DNA of 64,000 nucleotides from Stenotrophomonas raiganjensis (SeqCode). GTDB taxonomy: Bacteria; Pseudomonadota; Gammaproteobacteria; Xanthomonadales; Xanthomonadaceae. The stretch covers positions 1 to 64,000 of the forward strand of contig NZ_JAUTXR010000120.1 of the NCBI RefSeq assembly GCF_030658505.1. The letters are read 5' to 3'. Below the pieces are notes generated by a model. That model did no database searches, was not told the origin of the DNA, and saw only the letters and a list, made by a program, of their open reading frames with translations. The position numbers were made by a program, and so were the translations under genes. Positions 7,366-16,275 of the stretch are shown here, piece after piece (position 1 is the first letter of the stretch; the number at the start of each line of letters is the position of its first letter).

Positions 7366-9492
7366 TCAGAGCCCTGATTCGATCATCCGTACCACTTCGG
7401 TGGCGGTCACCGGGTGGCTCAGCCAGTAGCCCTGCCCCAGATCGCAGCCGCGCTGCGCCAGCAGTTCGAACTGTGCCTGCTGCTCGATGCCCTCGGCCAC
7501 CACCGTGATGCCCAGCGCGTGGGCCATGGCGATGATCGCCGTGGTCAGCGCCAGGTCATCGGGATCACGCTGCATGTCGGCCACGAAACTCTTGTCGATC
7601 TTCACGCCGTCCACCGGCACCTGGCGCAGGTGGCTCAGGCCGGAGAAGCCGGTGCCGAAATCGTCCAGCCACACCTTGACGCCGGTACGGTGCAGCTTGT
7701 CCAGCAGCTGCGCGGCGACCATCTCGTCACCGATCACTGCGGTCTCGGTCAGCTCCAGATGCAGGCGCGAGGCCGGCAGCCCGGACTCATGCAGGCACTG
7801 TGCAACCAGCGCAGGCAGCTCACCGCCCCGCAATTGCCGTGGCGACACGTTGACCGACACGAACAGTTCATCGCCGGCCGCCCCGCGCGGCCACTGCGAC
7901 GCCTCCATGCAGGCCGCACGCAGCACCTTCGGGCCGATGATCTCGATCAGCCCGCTCTGCTCGGCCACTTCGATGAACACCGACGGCGGAATCGTGCCCA
8001 GGGTCGGATGCTGCCAGCGCAGCAGCACTTCGACGCCGATCATGCGGCGGTCGCGCATGCGGAAGATCGGCTGGTAGGCCAGGCGCAGTTCGCCACGCTC
8101 CCAGGCCCCGCGCAGCTCCTGTTCCATGTGCACGCGGCGCTCGACCGCATGGTCCATCGCCCGGCTGTAATAGCGGTAGCAGTTCTTGCCGGCCATCTTG
8201 GCCTGGTACATGGCAATGTCGCCGTTCTTCAGCAGCGTGGTCGCATCGGCGGCATCGTCGGGGAACAGGGTCACGCCGATCGAGGTACCCAGGAACAGTT
8301 CCCGGCCCTGCACCACCAGTGGCTTGCCCAGCTCGCGCACCAGCACTTCGGCCAACAGCCGTGCGTTGGCCGCCACGTCGCCATCACCGACCAGGATCAC
8401 GAACTCGTCGCCGCCAAAGCGCGCCAGCAGGGCTTCGTCCCCCCCGGCCTCGGTGACCGCGCGGCCAATGCGCTGCGCAAACTGCAGCAGGGCTTCGTCG
8501 CCGGCTTCATGGCCGAGGGTATCATTGACCCGCTTGAAGTCGTCGATGTCCGCAAACAGCAGGCCCAGCCGATGATTGGAGGCGCGTGCAGCCATCAACC
8601 GGTGGTCAAGGGCCTCGCGGAAGGCCAGCCGGTTGGTCAATCCAGTCAGCGCATCGGTGTAGGCCATGCGCCGGACTTCGCGGTCGTGGCGGGCAATCGC
8701 ATCACGCATGCGGGCAAAACCGCGCACCAGCTCACCCACCTCGTCGTCGCGGGTGTTCTCCGCCAGGGGCGCCTGGTAGTCACCGGCTTCGATGCGGCGC
8801 GCGGCCACGGCCAGGTCGCGGATCGGTGCGACCAGGGTGCGCTGCACATACAGGATCACCGCCACGCCGATCACCACCAGCAGGCCCAGCATCAACAGCA
8901 ACCAGCCCAGATGGCGGCTGCCGGCCTGCTGCAGGCGCTCGCCCAGGGTGGCGTTGGCTGCCTGCTCGCGCTGCTGGACTTCGTCCAGCGCCATGCCGAC
9001 GCGGACACCGCCGATACGCTGGTTGCCGATCATGATCGGCATTGCGTTGTCGAGCACCTTCGGTGACTCCTGCACCACCAGTGCCTGTGCTGCGGCGGCC
9101 TTGGGTGCCAGCGGATCGGCCATGGGCTGGCCGAAGCCGGATACTTCGATCGAGCCGTCATGCACCAGCCGGCCACGTTCATCGAACACCAGCACATAGC
9201 GCACCACCGGCTGCCGCGCGGAGCCGCGCACCAGCGCACCGACCTGGTCCAGATCCCGGTAGTACAGCGGATTGGCCAGCGCGTCGGACAGCTCGCGCGC
9301 CATGGCCTCGCCACGGCTGCGCACGCTGCGGTCGAACAGTTCATGGATGACGCCGCCACTGAGGCTGCGCACCTCGCCCTGCATGGCCGTCTGCCGCCCC
9401 AGCAGCACCGCCAGGATCGCGACCACCACAATCATTGCTCCGCCCATCGCCAGCAGGAACCGGGCCTGCATCCCCGAGCCGAGCCACTTCAT
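7366..9492 (-). CDS. Membrane GGDEF-EAL cyclic-di-GMP signalling protein
   Basis: 708 residues. Transmembrane segment 1 is at about 11-32, followed by a periplasmic sensor region at 33-195, TM2 at about 196-215, and a HAMP-like segment at 216-270. The GGDEF domain has an intact active site RFGGDEF at 360-364; no RxxD inhibitory site is seen just before it. The EAL domain begins EVLLRW (EVL for EAL at 488-490, a substitution found in active enzymes) and keeps LTET, LDDFGTGFSGL, KIDKSF and AEGIE. Both cyclase and phosphodiesterase activity are therefore possible. Its ATG overlaps the stop of the PhnD-like gene upstream (ATGA), which suggests that the binding protein feeds its periplasmic domain. 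Confidence 0.93.
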   Translation of the reverse strand: MKWLGSGMQARFLLAMGGAMIVVVAILAVLLGRQTAMQGEVRSLSGGVIHELFDRSVRSRGEAMARELSDALANPLYYRDLDQVGALVRGSARQPVVRYVLVFDERGRLVHDGSIEVSGFGQPMADPLAPKAAAAQALVVQESPKVLDNAMPIMIGNQRIGGVRVGMALDEVQQREQAANATLGERLQQAGSRHLGWLLLMLGLLVVIGVAVILYVQRTLVAPIRDLAVAARRIEAGDYQAPLAENTRDDEVGELVRGFARMRDAIARHDREVRRMAYTDALTGLTNRLAFREALDHRLMAARASNHRLGLLFADIDDFKRVNDTLGHEAGDEALLQFAQRIGRAVTEAGGDEALLARFGGDEFVILVGDGDVAANARLLAEVLVRELGKPLVVQGRELFLGTSIGVTLFPDDAADATTLLKNGDIAMYQAKMAGKNCYRYYSRAMDHAVERRVHMEQELRGAWERGELRLAYQPIFRMRDRRMIGVEVLLRWQHPTLGTIPPSVFIEVAEQSGLIEIIGPKVLRAACMEASQWPRGAAGDELFVSVNVSPRQLRGGELPALVAQCLHESGLPASRLHLELTETAVIGDEMVAAQLLDKLHRTGVKVWLDDFGTGFSGLSHLRQVPVDGVKIDKSFVADMQRDPDDLALTTAIIAMAHALGITVVAEGIEQQAQFELLAQRGCDLGQGYWLSHPVTATEVVRMIESGL

Positions 9493-10421
9493 TCCACTTC
9501 CATCCGCACGCGCGTCAATCCTTGTTTCAATTCATCCAACCGCTGCTGCGCATGCGCATCGACACGGTGGAAACGGGAAGTGCCAAAAAACCGATGCAAC
9601 GCCCCCTGCGCCTTCGGGTCACTGGCCGCTTGCAGCAGCACTTCCTGCAAGCGATCCCGTACCCGCGGATCAAGGTCGGCGCGGACCATTTCCACCGCGC
9701 GGGGGTAGGGTTCGGTACGCAGCAGTTCGCGGAAATCGCGGCGGAACGCAGCCGGCACCCGCCGTTCGTCGTTCCAGTCCACGCTGCTCACCGCACCCAC
9801 ATCGACCACCCCCTTGTGCACGAAGGTCGCGATGTTCAGCTCGCTGCGTGCAAACACATAGCCCACGCTGTCCCGCCCCGGCATGTCCCACGTGCCGGCC
9901 AGGATCTGCGGCGACACCCCTTCCTGCAGCAAGGTCATCACCGGCACCAGATAGGCGCTGGTCGACGCCGTGTTCTGCAGCGCCAGGCGATGCCCGCGCA
10001 GATCCTGCACGCGCTGGATCGGACTGTCGCTGCGCACGAAGAACACCGTCTGGTACTCGCGAACGCCATTGCGCTCGGTCAGCAGCAGCGGCCGCGCGCC
10101 ACTGCGCTGGCCCAGCGCTACCGCCGTCCCCGAGGTTTCCGTGACCCAGTCGACCCGACCGCGCCGCAGATAGCTGGCCATCTGCTGTGGATCGCGTGCC
10201 ATCAGGATCCTCCCCTCCCTGATGCCAACGTCGTGCATGCGCGCCACCACATAGTCCAGCAACGGCTGCAGCTGCTCGTAGTGGGCCTTTGGATCATCGC
10301 TGATCCGGCCCAGCACCAGCACCGGGTCCGGTGCTGCATGCACCGTCCCGGCCAGCAGGATCATGACCAGGCTCAGCAGTCCCCTCTGCACTGCCCTTCG
10401 CAGACCCGACACAGGCTTCAT
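9489..10421 (-). CDS. PhnD-like periplasmic substrate-binding protein
   Basis: 310 residues from ATG 10421, with a signal peptide (LLSLVMILLAGTVHAAP, cleavage near residue 30). The mature part shows the phosphate/phosphonate-binding (PhnD, periplasmic binding type 2) pattern: VLGRISDDPKAHYEQLQPLLDYV, then VDWVTETSGTA, FFVRSDSPIQRVQDLRGHRL, and GRDSVGYVFARSELNIATFVHKGVVDVGAVSSVDW. No ABC permease or ATPase genes are adjacent. Instead it is translationally coupled to a GGDEF-EAL membrane protein, an arrangement like NspS/MbaA in Vibrio where a binding protein signals rather than transports. The ligand is unknown. Confidence 0.85.
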   Translation of the reverse strand: MKPVSGLRRAVQRGLLSLVMILLAGTVHAAPDPVLVLGRISDDPKAHYEQLQPLLDYVVARMHDVGIREGRILMARDPQQMASYLRRGRVDWVTETSGTAVALGQRSGARPLLLTERNGVREYQTVFFVRSDSPIQRVQDLRGHRLALQNTASTSAYLVPVMTLLQEGVSPQILAGTWDMPGRDSVGYVFARSELNIATFVHKGVVDVGAVSSVDWNDERRVPAAFRRDFRELLRTEPYPRAVEMVRADLDPRVRDRLQEVLLQAASDPKAQGALHRFFGTSRFHRVDAHAQQRLDELKQGLTRVRMEVE

Positions 10422-10467
10422 CCCCCCTGGGTATCGCGACAGACTACCCGAAAAAATGAGAACGTCG

Positions 10468-11238
10468 TCAGCTGTCCTTGTTGCCTGCCCGGGCCAGCCG
10501 GGCCATGCGCTGGGTGTCGGCGAGGATGCCGCGCAGCAGGCGCACTTCCTGTTCGCTCGGCTCGCTGCGCAGGAACAGGCGGCGCAGCTTGCGCATCGCC
10601 GACTCAGGGGCACGCCCCTTGTGGAAGTCAATCTCGTCCAGGGTGTCGCCGAGCTGGGCGAAGAAGCTCTCCATCTGCTCATGGCTGGCCGCCTGTTCGC
10701 GGAAACCCGGCTCGGCGTCGGCGGCCGGCTGCGCACCCAGCAGCTGCATGCGCGCTTCATAGGCCAGCACCTGCACGGCGGCAGCCAGGTTGAGCGAGCT
10801 GAACGCCGGGTCGGACGGGATGTGCACCGCCGCGTGGCAGAGCTGCAGCTCCTCGTTGGTCAGCCCGGTGCGTTCACGACCGAACACCAGCGCCACCTCG
10901 GCCCCTTCGGCGGCCTTGGCCACCGCGCGGGCAGCGGCATCGGCCGGCAGGTACTCCTCCAGCTGGACGCGGCGGGCACGGGCAGTGCAGCCCAGCACCA
11001 GGCGGCAGTCAGCCACCGCCTCGGCCAGGGTGGCCACCACCGGGGCATCCCCCAGCACATCTTCGGCACCGGCCGAACGGCGGAAGGCCTCCTCGTCCAG
11101 CGGCTTTTCGGGAGCGACCAGCACCAGGCGGGCCAGGCCCATGGTCTTCAGGGCGCGGGCAGCGGCCCCCATGTTGCCGGGGTGCTGGGTACCGACCAGG
11201 ACGAATCGGAGACGGGTGGCGGCAGGAAAGTGGGACAT
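10468..11238 (-). CDS. trmJ: tRNA (cytidine/uridine-2'-O-)-methyltransferase TrmJ
   Basis: 256 residues from ATG 11238. An open frame extends far upstream through suhB antisense, but homology starts at RLRFVLVGTQHPGNMGAAARALKTMG, the N-terminal SPOUT signature (VxTxxPGNxGAxARAMKNMG). The cofactor-knot residues appear in VALVFGRERTGLTNEEL and IPSDPAFSSLNLAAAVQVLAYE. TrmJ methylates ribose at position 32 of several tRNAs. The C-terminal 80 residues are the usual helical extension. It is divergent from suhB with about 120 nt between starts, the same trmJ/suhB arrangement as in E. coli. Confidence 0.92.
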   Translation of the reverse strand: MSHFPAATRLRFVLVGTQHPGNMGAAARALKTMGLARLVLVAPEKPLDEEAFRRSAGAEDVLGDAPVVATLAEAVADCRLVLGCTARARRVQLEEYLPADAAARAVAKAAEGAEVALVFGRERTGLTNEELQLCHAAVHIPSDPAFSSLNLAAAVQVLAYEARMQLLGAQPAADAEPGFREQAASHEQMESFFAQLGDTLDEIDFHKGRAPESAMRKLRRLFLRSEPSEQEVRLLRGILADTQRMARLARAGNKDS

Positions 11239-11358
11239 GAACAGGGAAAAGGTCGAGCTGGACGATGACCAATGGTAAACTGTGCGGCCGGCCACTGCGC
11301 CGGACCCGCTCTTTTCCCCCGCCAGTCCATCTCTTCTGCCTTTCCGGGAGCCCACGCC

Positions 11359-12186
11359 ATGCAGAAACCCGCCGTCACCGTCATGGTCAAGGCCGCCCGC
11401 CTCGCCGGCAACGTCCTGTTGCGCAACATCAACAAGCTCGAGGCACTGAACGTGGTGCAGAAGGGCCGGATGGACTACGCCAGCGAAGTGGATGCGGACG
11501 CGGAAAAGGTCATCGTCAAGGAACTCAAGCGCGCTTACCCGGACTACGGCATCTTCGGTGAAGAAGGTGGCGTGCAGGGCGAGCGCCGCCAGATGTGGGT
11601 CATCGACCCGCTGGATGGCACCAGCAACTACCTGCGCGGCGTGCCGCACTACTGCGTGTCGATCGCCCTGGTCGAGAACGGCGAGCCGACCGACGCGGTC
11701 ATCTTCGACCCGCTGCGCAATGAACTGTTCACCGCCAGCCGTGGCGCCGGCGCCGTGCTGAACGACCGCCGCATCCGCGTCGCCGACCGCAAGGACCTGG
11801 AAGGCACCATGATCCACACCGGCTTCGCCCCGCGCGAACGCAGCCGCGCCAGCGCCCAGCTGAAGGCGGTCGACGCCCTGCTGGTACACGGCGAGGACAT
11901 CCGCCGCACCGGTTCGGCCGCGCTGGACCTGGCCTACGTGGCCTGCGGCCGTGCCGACGCCTACTTCGAAGCCGGCGTGAAGGCATGGGACATTGCCGCC
12001 GGCCTGCTGCTGGTCCGCGAAGCGGGCGGCAAGGTCTGCGACTTCAAGGGCGCCACCCTGGGCCGCATGGACAACCGTGGCCCGGAAACCCACCAGATCG
12101 TGGCCGGCAACCTGAAGGTGGCCGAGTCGTTGCAGAAGGTGCTGGTGAACACCGGCTACGCTGCCGAGTTCGACGCAAAGTTCTGA
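11359..12186 (+). CDS. suhB: Inositol-1-monophosphatase SuhB
   Basis: 275 residues. Metal-binding motifs of the inositol monophosphatase family appear in order: FGEEGG (about residue 66), [15 protein letters not shown] (about residues 83-96), and [16 protein letters not shown] near residue 210. SuhB hydrolyses inositol phosphates and in E. coli also joins the NusA/NusB rRNA antitermination complex. The start at 11359 is the first ATG after the promoter region. It is followed by an intrinsic terminator at 12213 and a long inverted repeat. Confidence 0.95.
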   Translation: MQKPAVTVMVKAARLAGNVLLRNINKLEALNVVQKGRMDYASEVDADAEKVIVKELKRAYPDYGIFGEEGGVQGERRQMWVIDPLDGTSNYLRGVPHYCVSIALVENGEPTDAVIFDPLRNELFTASRGAGAVLNDRRIRVADRKDLEGTMIHTGFAPRERSRASAQLKAVDALLVHGEDIRRTGSAALDLAYVACGRADAYFEAGVKAWDIAAGLLLVREAGGKVCDFKGATLGRMDNRGPETHQIVAGNLKVAESLQKVLVNTGYAAEFDAKF

Positions 12187-12212
12187 GGTTTCGCGTAAAG
12201 CGGTTCGTGGAG

Positions 12213-12242
12213 ACGGCACCTGCGAAGGTGCCGTTTTCGTTT
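12213..12242 (+). terminator. Rho-independent terminator after suhB
   Basis: ACGGCACC-TGCGAA-GGTGCCGT stem (12213-12234) followed by TTTCGTTT, 27 nt after the suhB stop. Confidence 0.8.
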
Positions 12243-12260
12243 GTGCGCACGGAGATTCGT

Positions 12261-12754
12261 TTCCGCGACCGCGGAGGGGTGTCACTTTCTTTGCTCGTGC
12301 AAAGAAAGTAACCAAAGAAACACGCCGCCAGGGCGCGAGCCGATGCTGCGCATCGGTGCCCTGCGCTCCTCGGTCCGTCGAGGGACGGTGCGGGAACTCG
12401 CTGCGCTCAGACACCCGCACCTCTTCGCCCTCGCCGGACCTGCGGTGCTCGGCTCGCTCAAGGCGGACCCAAGGTCAAATGCCACAGCGGCACCCGGTTG
12501 ATCCATGCTACGCGTGGATGCTGTTGCTCTTGATCTTGACCTTCCAGTCCGCCTTGAGCGAGCCGAGCATCGCAGGGGAATCAGGGGCGAAGAGGCGCCG
12601 GTGTCTGAGCGCAGCGAGTTCGGCGCCGTCCCCTGATTCGCCGAGAAGCGCAGGGCACCGGCGTGCGCAGCACGTCGGCTCGCGGCCGGCGGAGCGTTTC
12701 TTTGGTTACTTTCTTTGCGCGCAAAGAAAGTGACACCCCTCCGCGGTCGCGGAA
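12261..12754. repeat. About 490-nt long imperfect inverted repeat
   Basis: The left arm starts TTCCGCGACCGCGGAGGGGT (12261) and continues with GTCACTTTCTTTGC and AAAGAAAGTAACCAAAGAAA. The right arm ends with the complement, closing at 12754. The inner ends also pair: CTCGGCTCGCTCAAGGCGGA (12448-12467) with TCCGCCTTGAGCGAGCCGAG (12548-12567). Each arm is about 200 nt with an unpaired centre of about 80 nt, which carries a small palindrome ATCCATGCTACGCGTGGAT. No start codon with a ribosome-binding site, no transposase and no flanking target duplication were seen. It occupies the whole gap between convergent suhB and htpX. Confidence 0.85.
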
Positions 12755-12845
12755 ATGATCCCGGCACCACCAATGCGTGCGCGCACATACAAAAACGCCC
12801 GGCGCGAGGCCAGGCGTTCCTGCACTACCGTGGAAGTACGGAGAC

Positions 12846-13712
12846 TTACGCCGCCGTCGACGCCCGCAGCGCGGCAATGCGCTCTTCCAGCGGCGGGTGG
12901 CTCATGAACAGCTTCTTAGCGGTCGAACCGGCAATACCGAACGCAGCGATCTGCGTCGGCAGCGTGCTCTGGCCGTGGTTCAGCTGCAGGCGCTCCAGCG
13001 CCGCAATCATCTTCTGGCGACCGGCCAGCGAGGCACCACCCGCATCGGCGCGGAACTCGCGGTGGCGCGAGAACCACATCGAGATCATCGTGGCGAACAG
13101 GCCGAACACCATCTCCAGCACGAACACGATGATGTAGTAGGCGAAGCCACGGCCGCCGCCCTCGCGGTTGCCCGACAGCGCGCTGTCGATGATGCCGCCG
13201 ACCACGCGGGCCAGCACGATCACGAAGGTGTTCAGCACACCCTGCAGCAGCGCCATGGTGATCATGTCACCGTTGGCAACGTGGGCGATCTCGTGGCCCA
13301 GCACTGCTTCGGCCTCGTCCTCGCTCATGTTGTGCAGCAGGCCGGTGGACACCGCCACCAGCGCGTTGTTGCGGTTGGCGCCGGTGGCGAAGGCGTTGAT
13401 CTCCGGGCCTTCATACACCGCCACTTCGGGCATGCCGATGCCCGCCGCCTTGGCCTGGCGCTCGACGGTGGCCAGCAGCCAGCGCTCGGTCTGGTTGCGC
13501 GGCTCGGTGATCACCACCGCGCCGGTGGAACGCTTGGCCATCCACTTGGACAGCAGCAGCGAGATGAAGGAACCACCAAAGCCGAAGATGCCGGCCATGA
13601 CCAGCAGGCCGCTCATCGAACGGGAGTCCACGCCCAGGATGGACATCACGATGCCGGCGAGAATCAGCACCGCAAGGTTGGTGGCCAGGAACAGGGCAAT
13701 GCGGGTAAACAT
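12846..13712 (-). CDS. htpX: Membrane zinc protease HtpX
   Basis: 288 residues. Two N-terminal transmembrane segments (about 5-25 and 35-55), the zinc site [10 protein letters not shown] near residue 140, two further hydrophobic segments ([13 protein letters not shown] and [21 protein letters not shown]), and the third ligand glutamate in [12 protein letters not shown]. HtpX is an M48B inner-membrane protease that works with FtsH in membrane-protein quality control. Length and architecture match E. coli HtpX. Divergent from gluQ; its transcript runs toward the long inverted repeat. Confidence 0.97.
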   Translation of the reverse strand: MFTRIALFLATNLAVLILAGIVMSILGVDSRSMSGLLVMAGIFGFGGSFISLLLSKWMAKRSTGAVVITEPRNQTERWLLATVERQAKAAGIGMPEVAVYEGPEINAFATGANRNNALVAVSTGLLHNMSEDEAEAVLGHEIAHVANGDMITMALLQGVLNTFVIVLARVVGGIIDSALSGNREGGGRGFAYYIIVFVLEMVFGLFATMISMWFSRHREFRADAGGASLAGRQKMIAALERLQLNHGQSTLPTQIAAFGIAGSTAKKLFMSHPPLEERIAALRASTAA

Positions 13713-13805
13713 GGGAGAATCCGGCTCTAAAAGGGTCGATATCGACCAATTTGCGGTGCAGTCAGCTTGAATTCAAGCGCCAACCTGACCGACGATTCAG
13801 CCAGC

Positions 13806-14726
13806 ATGACATCTCCCGTTCCCTGCGGCCGTTTCGCCCCGTCGCCAACCGGCCTGCTCCACCCCGGATCCCTGCTCGCCGCCTTCGGCAGCTGGCTGCT
13901 CGCGCGCCATCACGGCGGCCTGTGGCGGCTGCGCATCGAGGACGTCGACCCACCGCGCACCGTGCCCGGTGCCGCCGAGTCACAGCTGCAGGCGCTGGCG
14001 GCATTCGGCCTGGCCCACGATGGCCCGGTGCTGTGGCAGAGCACACGGGGCGACGCCTACCAGGCCGCGCTGGATGTGCTGCTGGCCAGTGATCTGGCCT
14101 TCATCTGCCATTGCAGCCGCAGCGAGCTGGCCGCCCGCGGCGGCATCCACCATCACTGCGTCGCCCGGCAACCGCGACCGGACCCCGCCGTCCGTTTCCG
14201 CGTGCCACCGGGCAGCACCGTGCACTTCGATGATGGCCTGCGCGGTGCGCAATACCAGGACGTGTACGCTGAAGTCGGCGACTTCGTGCTGCGCCGTGCC
14301 GATGGCTGCTGGGCCTACCAGCTGGCGGTCGTGGTCGATGACGCCGCACAGGGTGTGACCGAAGTCGTGCGTGGCGCCGACCTGCTCGACTCCACCGCGC
14401 GGCAGATCCTGCTGCAGCGGGCGCTGGGGCTGGCGGTGCCGCACTACTGGCATCTGCCGCTGCTGCTCGATGCCCCGGGCCACAAACTGTCCAAGTCGCT
14501 GGCGGCGCTGCCGGTGGACAGCTCGCGCCCGCTGCCCGTGCTGCGCCAGCTCTGGCAGTTGCTGGGCCAGGCGCCTGCCGCCCTGGACCACGCACACGAT
14601 CTGGACACACTGCTGGCGGTCGCTCGGCAGGCGTTCGACCCGGCCCGGCTGCCACGCACCGACATCCTGCTGCCGCCCGGCGCACTTTCCGCGCCGATGT
14701 TGCAGAATCCCCCTTCCCCCACCTGA
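13806..14726 (+). CDS. gluQ: Glutamyl-queuosine tRNA(Asp) synthetase
   Basis: 306 residues from ATG 13806. It resembles the catalytic half of glutamyl-tRNA synthetase: [19 protein letters not shown] (HIGH-type motif), [10 protein letters not shown], and KLSKS (KMSKS-type) near residue 230. It lacks the anticodon-binding domain. The zinc-finger region [13 protein letters not shown] with a later HHHC matches GluQRS. The enzyme attaches glutamate to queuosine in the tRNA-Asp anticodon loop. queG for queuosine synthesis also lies in this window (23905). It is followed after 17 nt by phbB. Confidence 0.93.
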   Translation: MTSPVPCGRFAPSPTGLLHPGSLLAAFGSWLLARHHGGLWRLRIEDVDPPRTVPGAAESQLQALAAFGLAHDGPVLWQSTRGDAYQAALDVLLASDLAFICHCSRSELAARGGIHHHCVARQPRPDPAVRFRVPPGSTVHFDDGLRGAQYQDVYAEVGDFVLRRADGCWAYQLAVVVDDAAQGVTEVVRGADLLDSTARQILLQRALGLAVPHYWHLPLLLDAPGHKLSKSLAALPVDSSRPLPVLRQLWQLLGQAPAALDHAHDLDTLLAVARQAFDPARLPRTDILLPPGALSAPMLQNPPSPT

Positions 14727-14743
14727 TACCCGGACAGCATTCC

Positions 14744-15484
14744 ATGACATCTCGCGTCGCACTGGTCACCGGCGGAACCGGCGGCATCGGTACCGCCATC
14801 TGCCAACGCCTGGCCGACCAGGGCCACCGGGTCGCCACCAACTACCGCGACGAGGGCAAGGCACGCGCCTGGCAGCAGGCAATGACCGAACGCGGCTACA
14901 GCGTGTCGATCTTCCCGGGTGATGTCTCCGATCCTGACAGTGCCGAAGCACTGGTGCGTGCCGTCGAGGCCGAACTGGGCCCGGTCGAGATCCTGGTCAA
15001 CAACGCCGGCATCACCCGCGACACCACCTTCCACCGCATGCGCGCGGACCAGTGGCACGATGTGATCAACACCAACCTCAACTCGGTGTTCAACGTCACC
15101 CGTCCGGTCATCGAGGGCATGCGCCGCCGCGGCTGGGGCCGGGTCATCCAGATCAGCTCGATCAACGGCCTCAAGGGCCAGTATGGCCAGGCCAACTACG
15201 CGGCCGCCAAGGCGGGCATGCATGGCTTCACCATCTCGCTGGCCCGCGAGAACGCCGGCTTCGGCATCACTGTCAACACCATTTCGCCGGGCTACGTGGC
15301 CACCGACATGGTGATGGCAGTGCCGGAGGAAGTGCGTGCCAAGATCATCGCCGACATTCCCACCGGGCGCCTCGGCAAGCCGGAGGAAATCGCCTACGGC
15401 GTATCGTTCCTGGTGGCCGACGAAGCGTCGTGGATCACCGGTAGCAATCTGGACATCAACGGCGGCCACCATATGGGCTGGTAG
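14744..15484 (+). CDS. phbB: Acetoacetyl-CoA reductase PhbB (SDR family)
   Basis: 246 residues. Short-chain dehydrogenase with the NADPH site VTGGTGGIG, LVNNAGITRDTTF, the active-site serine in QISSINGLKGQYGQ, and the YAAAK catalytic pair. The NGLKGQYGQANY segment is typical of PhaB/PhbB, which reduces acetoacetyl-CoA to (R)-3-hydroxybutyryl-CoA for polyhydroxybutyrate. The downstream phaR regulator strengthens this over the FabG alternative. No PHA synthase gene is visible here. Confidence 0.9.
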   Translation: MTSRVALVTGGTGGIGTAICQRLADQGHRVATNYRDEGKARAWQQAMTERGYSVSIFPGDVSDPDSAEALVRAVEAELGPVEILVNNAGITRDTTFHRMRADQWHDVINTNLNSVFNVTRPVIEGMRRRGWGRVIQISSINGLKGQYGQANYAAAKAGMHGFTISLARENAGFGITVNTISPGYVATDMVMAVPEEVRAKIIADIPTGRLGKPEEIAYGVSFLVADEASWITGSNLDINGGHHMGW

Positions 15485-15667
15485 GCCGCGCAGCGGGCCG
15501 TCGCGGCGATCGCCGCCGGCCCCTGCCAAGAGTCATGCTGCGCAGCACGCAAACCCTTGTTGCGCAACATGATCGCCCCTGAAAGCCAAGCCTGGCGGGG
15601 GCTGGGGCGGTTGCAACCGCTGCTGCACTGCGCCATGCTGCGCGTCTACTGTGACGAGTACCGCTTC

Positions 15668-16201
15668 ATGGCTGCGACCCGCATCATCAAGAAGTATCCG
15701 AACCGCCGTCTCTACGACACCGAGATCTCCAGCTACATCACCATCGAGGACGTGCGCCAGCTGATCCTGGACGGTGAAGACTTCGAAGTCCGCGATGCCA
15801 AGAGCGGCGACGACCTCACTCGATCAGTCCTGCTGCAGATCATCGCCGACCAGGAACAGGACGGCGAACCCATGCTGTCCACCCAGCTGCTGAGCCAGCT
15901 GATCCGCTTCTACGGCGACTCCCTGCAGGGCTTCATGGGCAATTACCTGGAACGCAGCATGCAGGTCTTCCTCGACCAGCAGCAGCAGTTCCGCCAGCAG
16001 ATGGGCAACCTGCTGGGCCAGACCCCGTGGGCGATGATGAACCAGCTGACCGAGCGCAACCTGGAGCTGTGGCAGGAATTCCAGCGCAACATGGGCGCTG
16101 GCTTCGGTGGCCCGCGTCCCGGCGGCACCGGAACCGGCGCAGGTACCGGCAACAAGCCGAACGAACCGGGCACCGGCACCGGCGGCAAGACCCGCCGCTG
16201 A
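15668..16201 (+). CDS. phaR: Polyhydroxyalkanoate synthesis repressor PhaR
   Basis: 177 residues from ATG 15668; upstream in-frame starts would add a non-homologous leader. The N-terminal DNA-binding domain IIKKYPNRRLYDTEISSYIT is the PHB/PHA accumulation regulator signature, followed by a PHB-binding domain (LLSQLIRFYGDSLQGFMGNYLERSM). The C-terminus is a Gly-Thr-rich tail (GTGTGAGTGNKPNEPGTGTG). PhaR binds both DNA and nascent PHB granules and represses phasin and its own gene. The 183-nt leader contains CTGCGCAG and other CTGC-rich motifs that could be its operator, but this is inference. Confidence 0.93.
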   Translation: MAATRIIKKYPNRRLYDTEISSYITIEDVRQLILDGEDFEVRDAKSGDDLTRSVLLQIIADQEQDGEPMLSTQLLSQLIRFYGDSLQGFMGNYLERSMQVFLDQQQQFRQQMGNLLGQTPWAMMNQLTERNLELWQEFQRNMGAGFGGPRPGGTGTGAGTGNKPNEPGTGTGGKTRR

Positions 16202-16224
16202 GCTGCTGCAACGGCTGATACGAA

Positions 16225-16255
16225 AACGGCGCGCCACTGGCGCGCCGTTCTGTTT
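16225..16255. terminator. Terminator between convergent phaR and the TraB-family gene
   Basis: AACGGCGCGCC-ACT-GGCGCGCCGTT stem (16225-16249) with CTGTTT downstream on plus, and A-rich sequence on the other side so it may work in both directions. Confidence 0.75.
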
Positions 16256-16275
16256 GGCATCGCGCCAACCGTAGG

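Noticed and set aside
7414..9066. 550-codon plus-strand open frame opposite the GGDEF-EAL gene
   Set aside because: High GC makes long antisense frames common. The protein is His/Gln/Arg-rich with no family pattern, while the minus strand has intact GGDEF and EAL motifs.
11239..12420. Upstream extension of trmJ (open for about 390 further codons)
   Set aside because: It is antisense to suhB and has no homology; SPOUT similarity begins at ATG 11238.
12282..12788. Open frames of about 100-170 codons inside the long inverted repeat
   Set aside because: Both arms give similar frames only because they are reverse complements. There is no ribosome-binding site, and composition follows the repeat, not coding bias.
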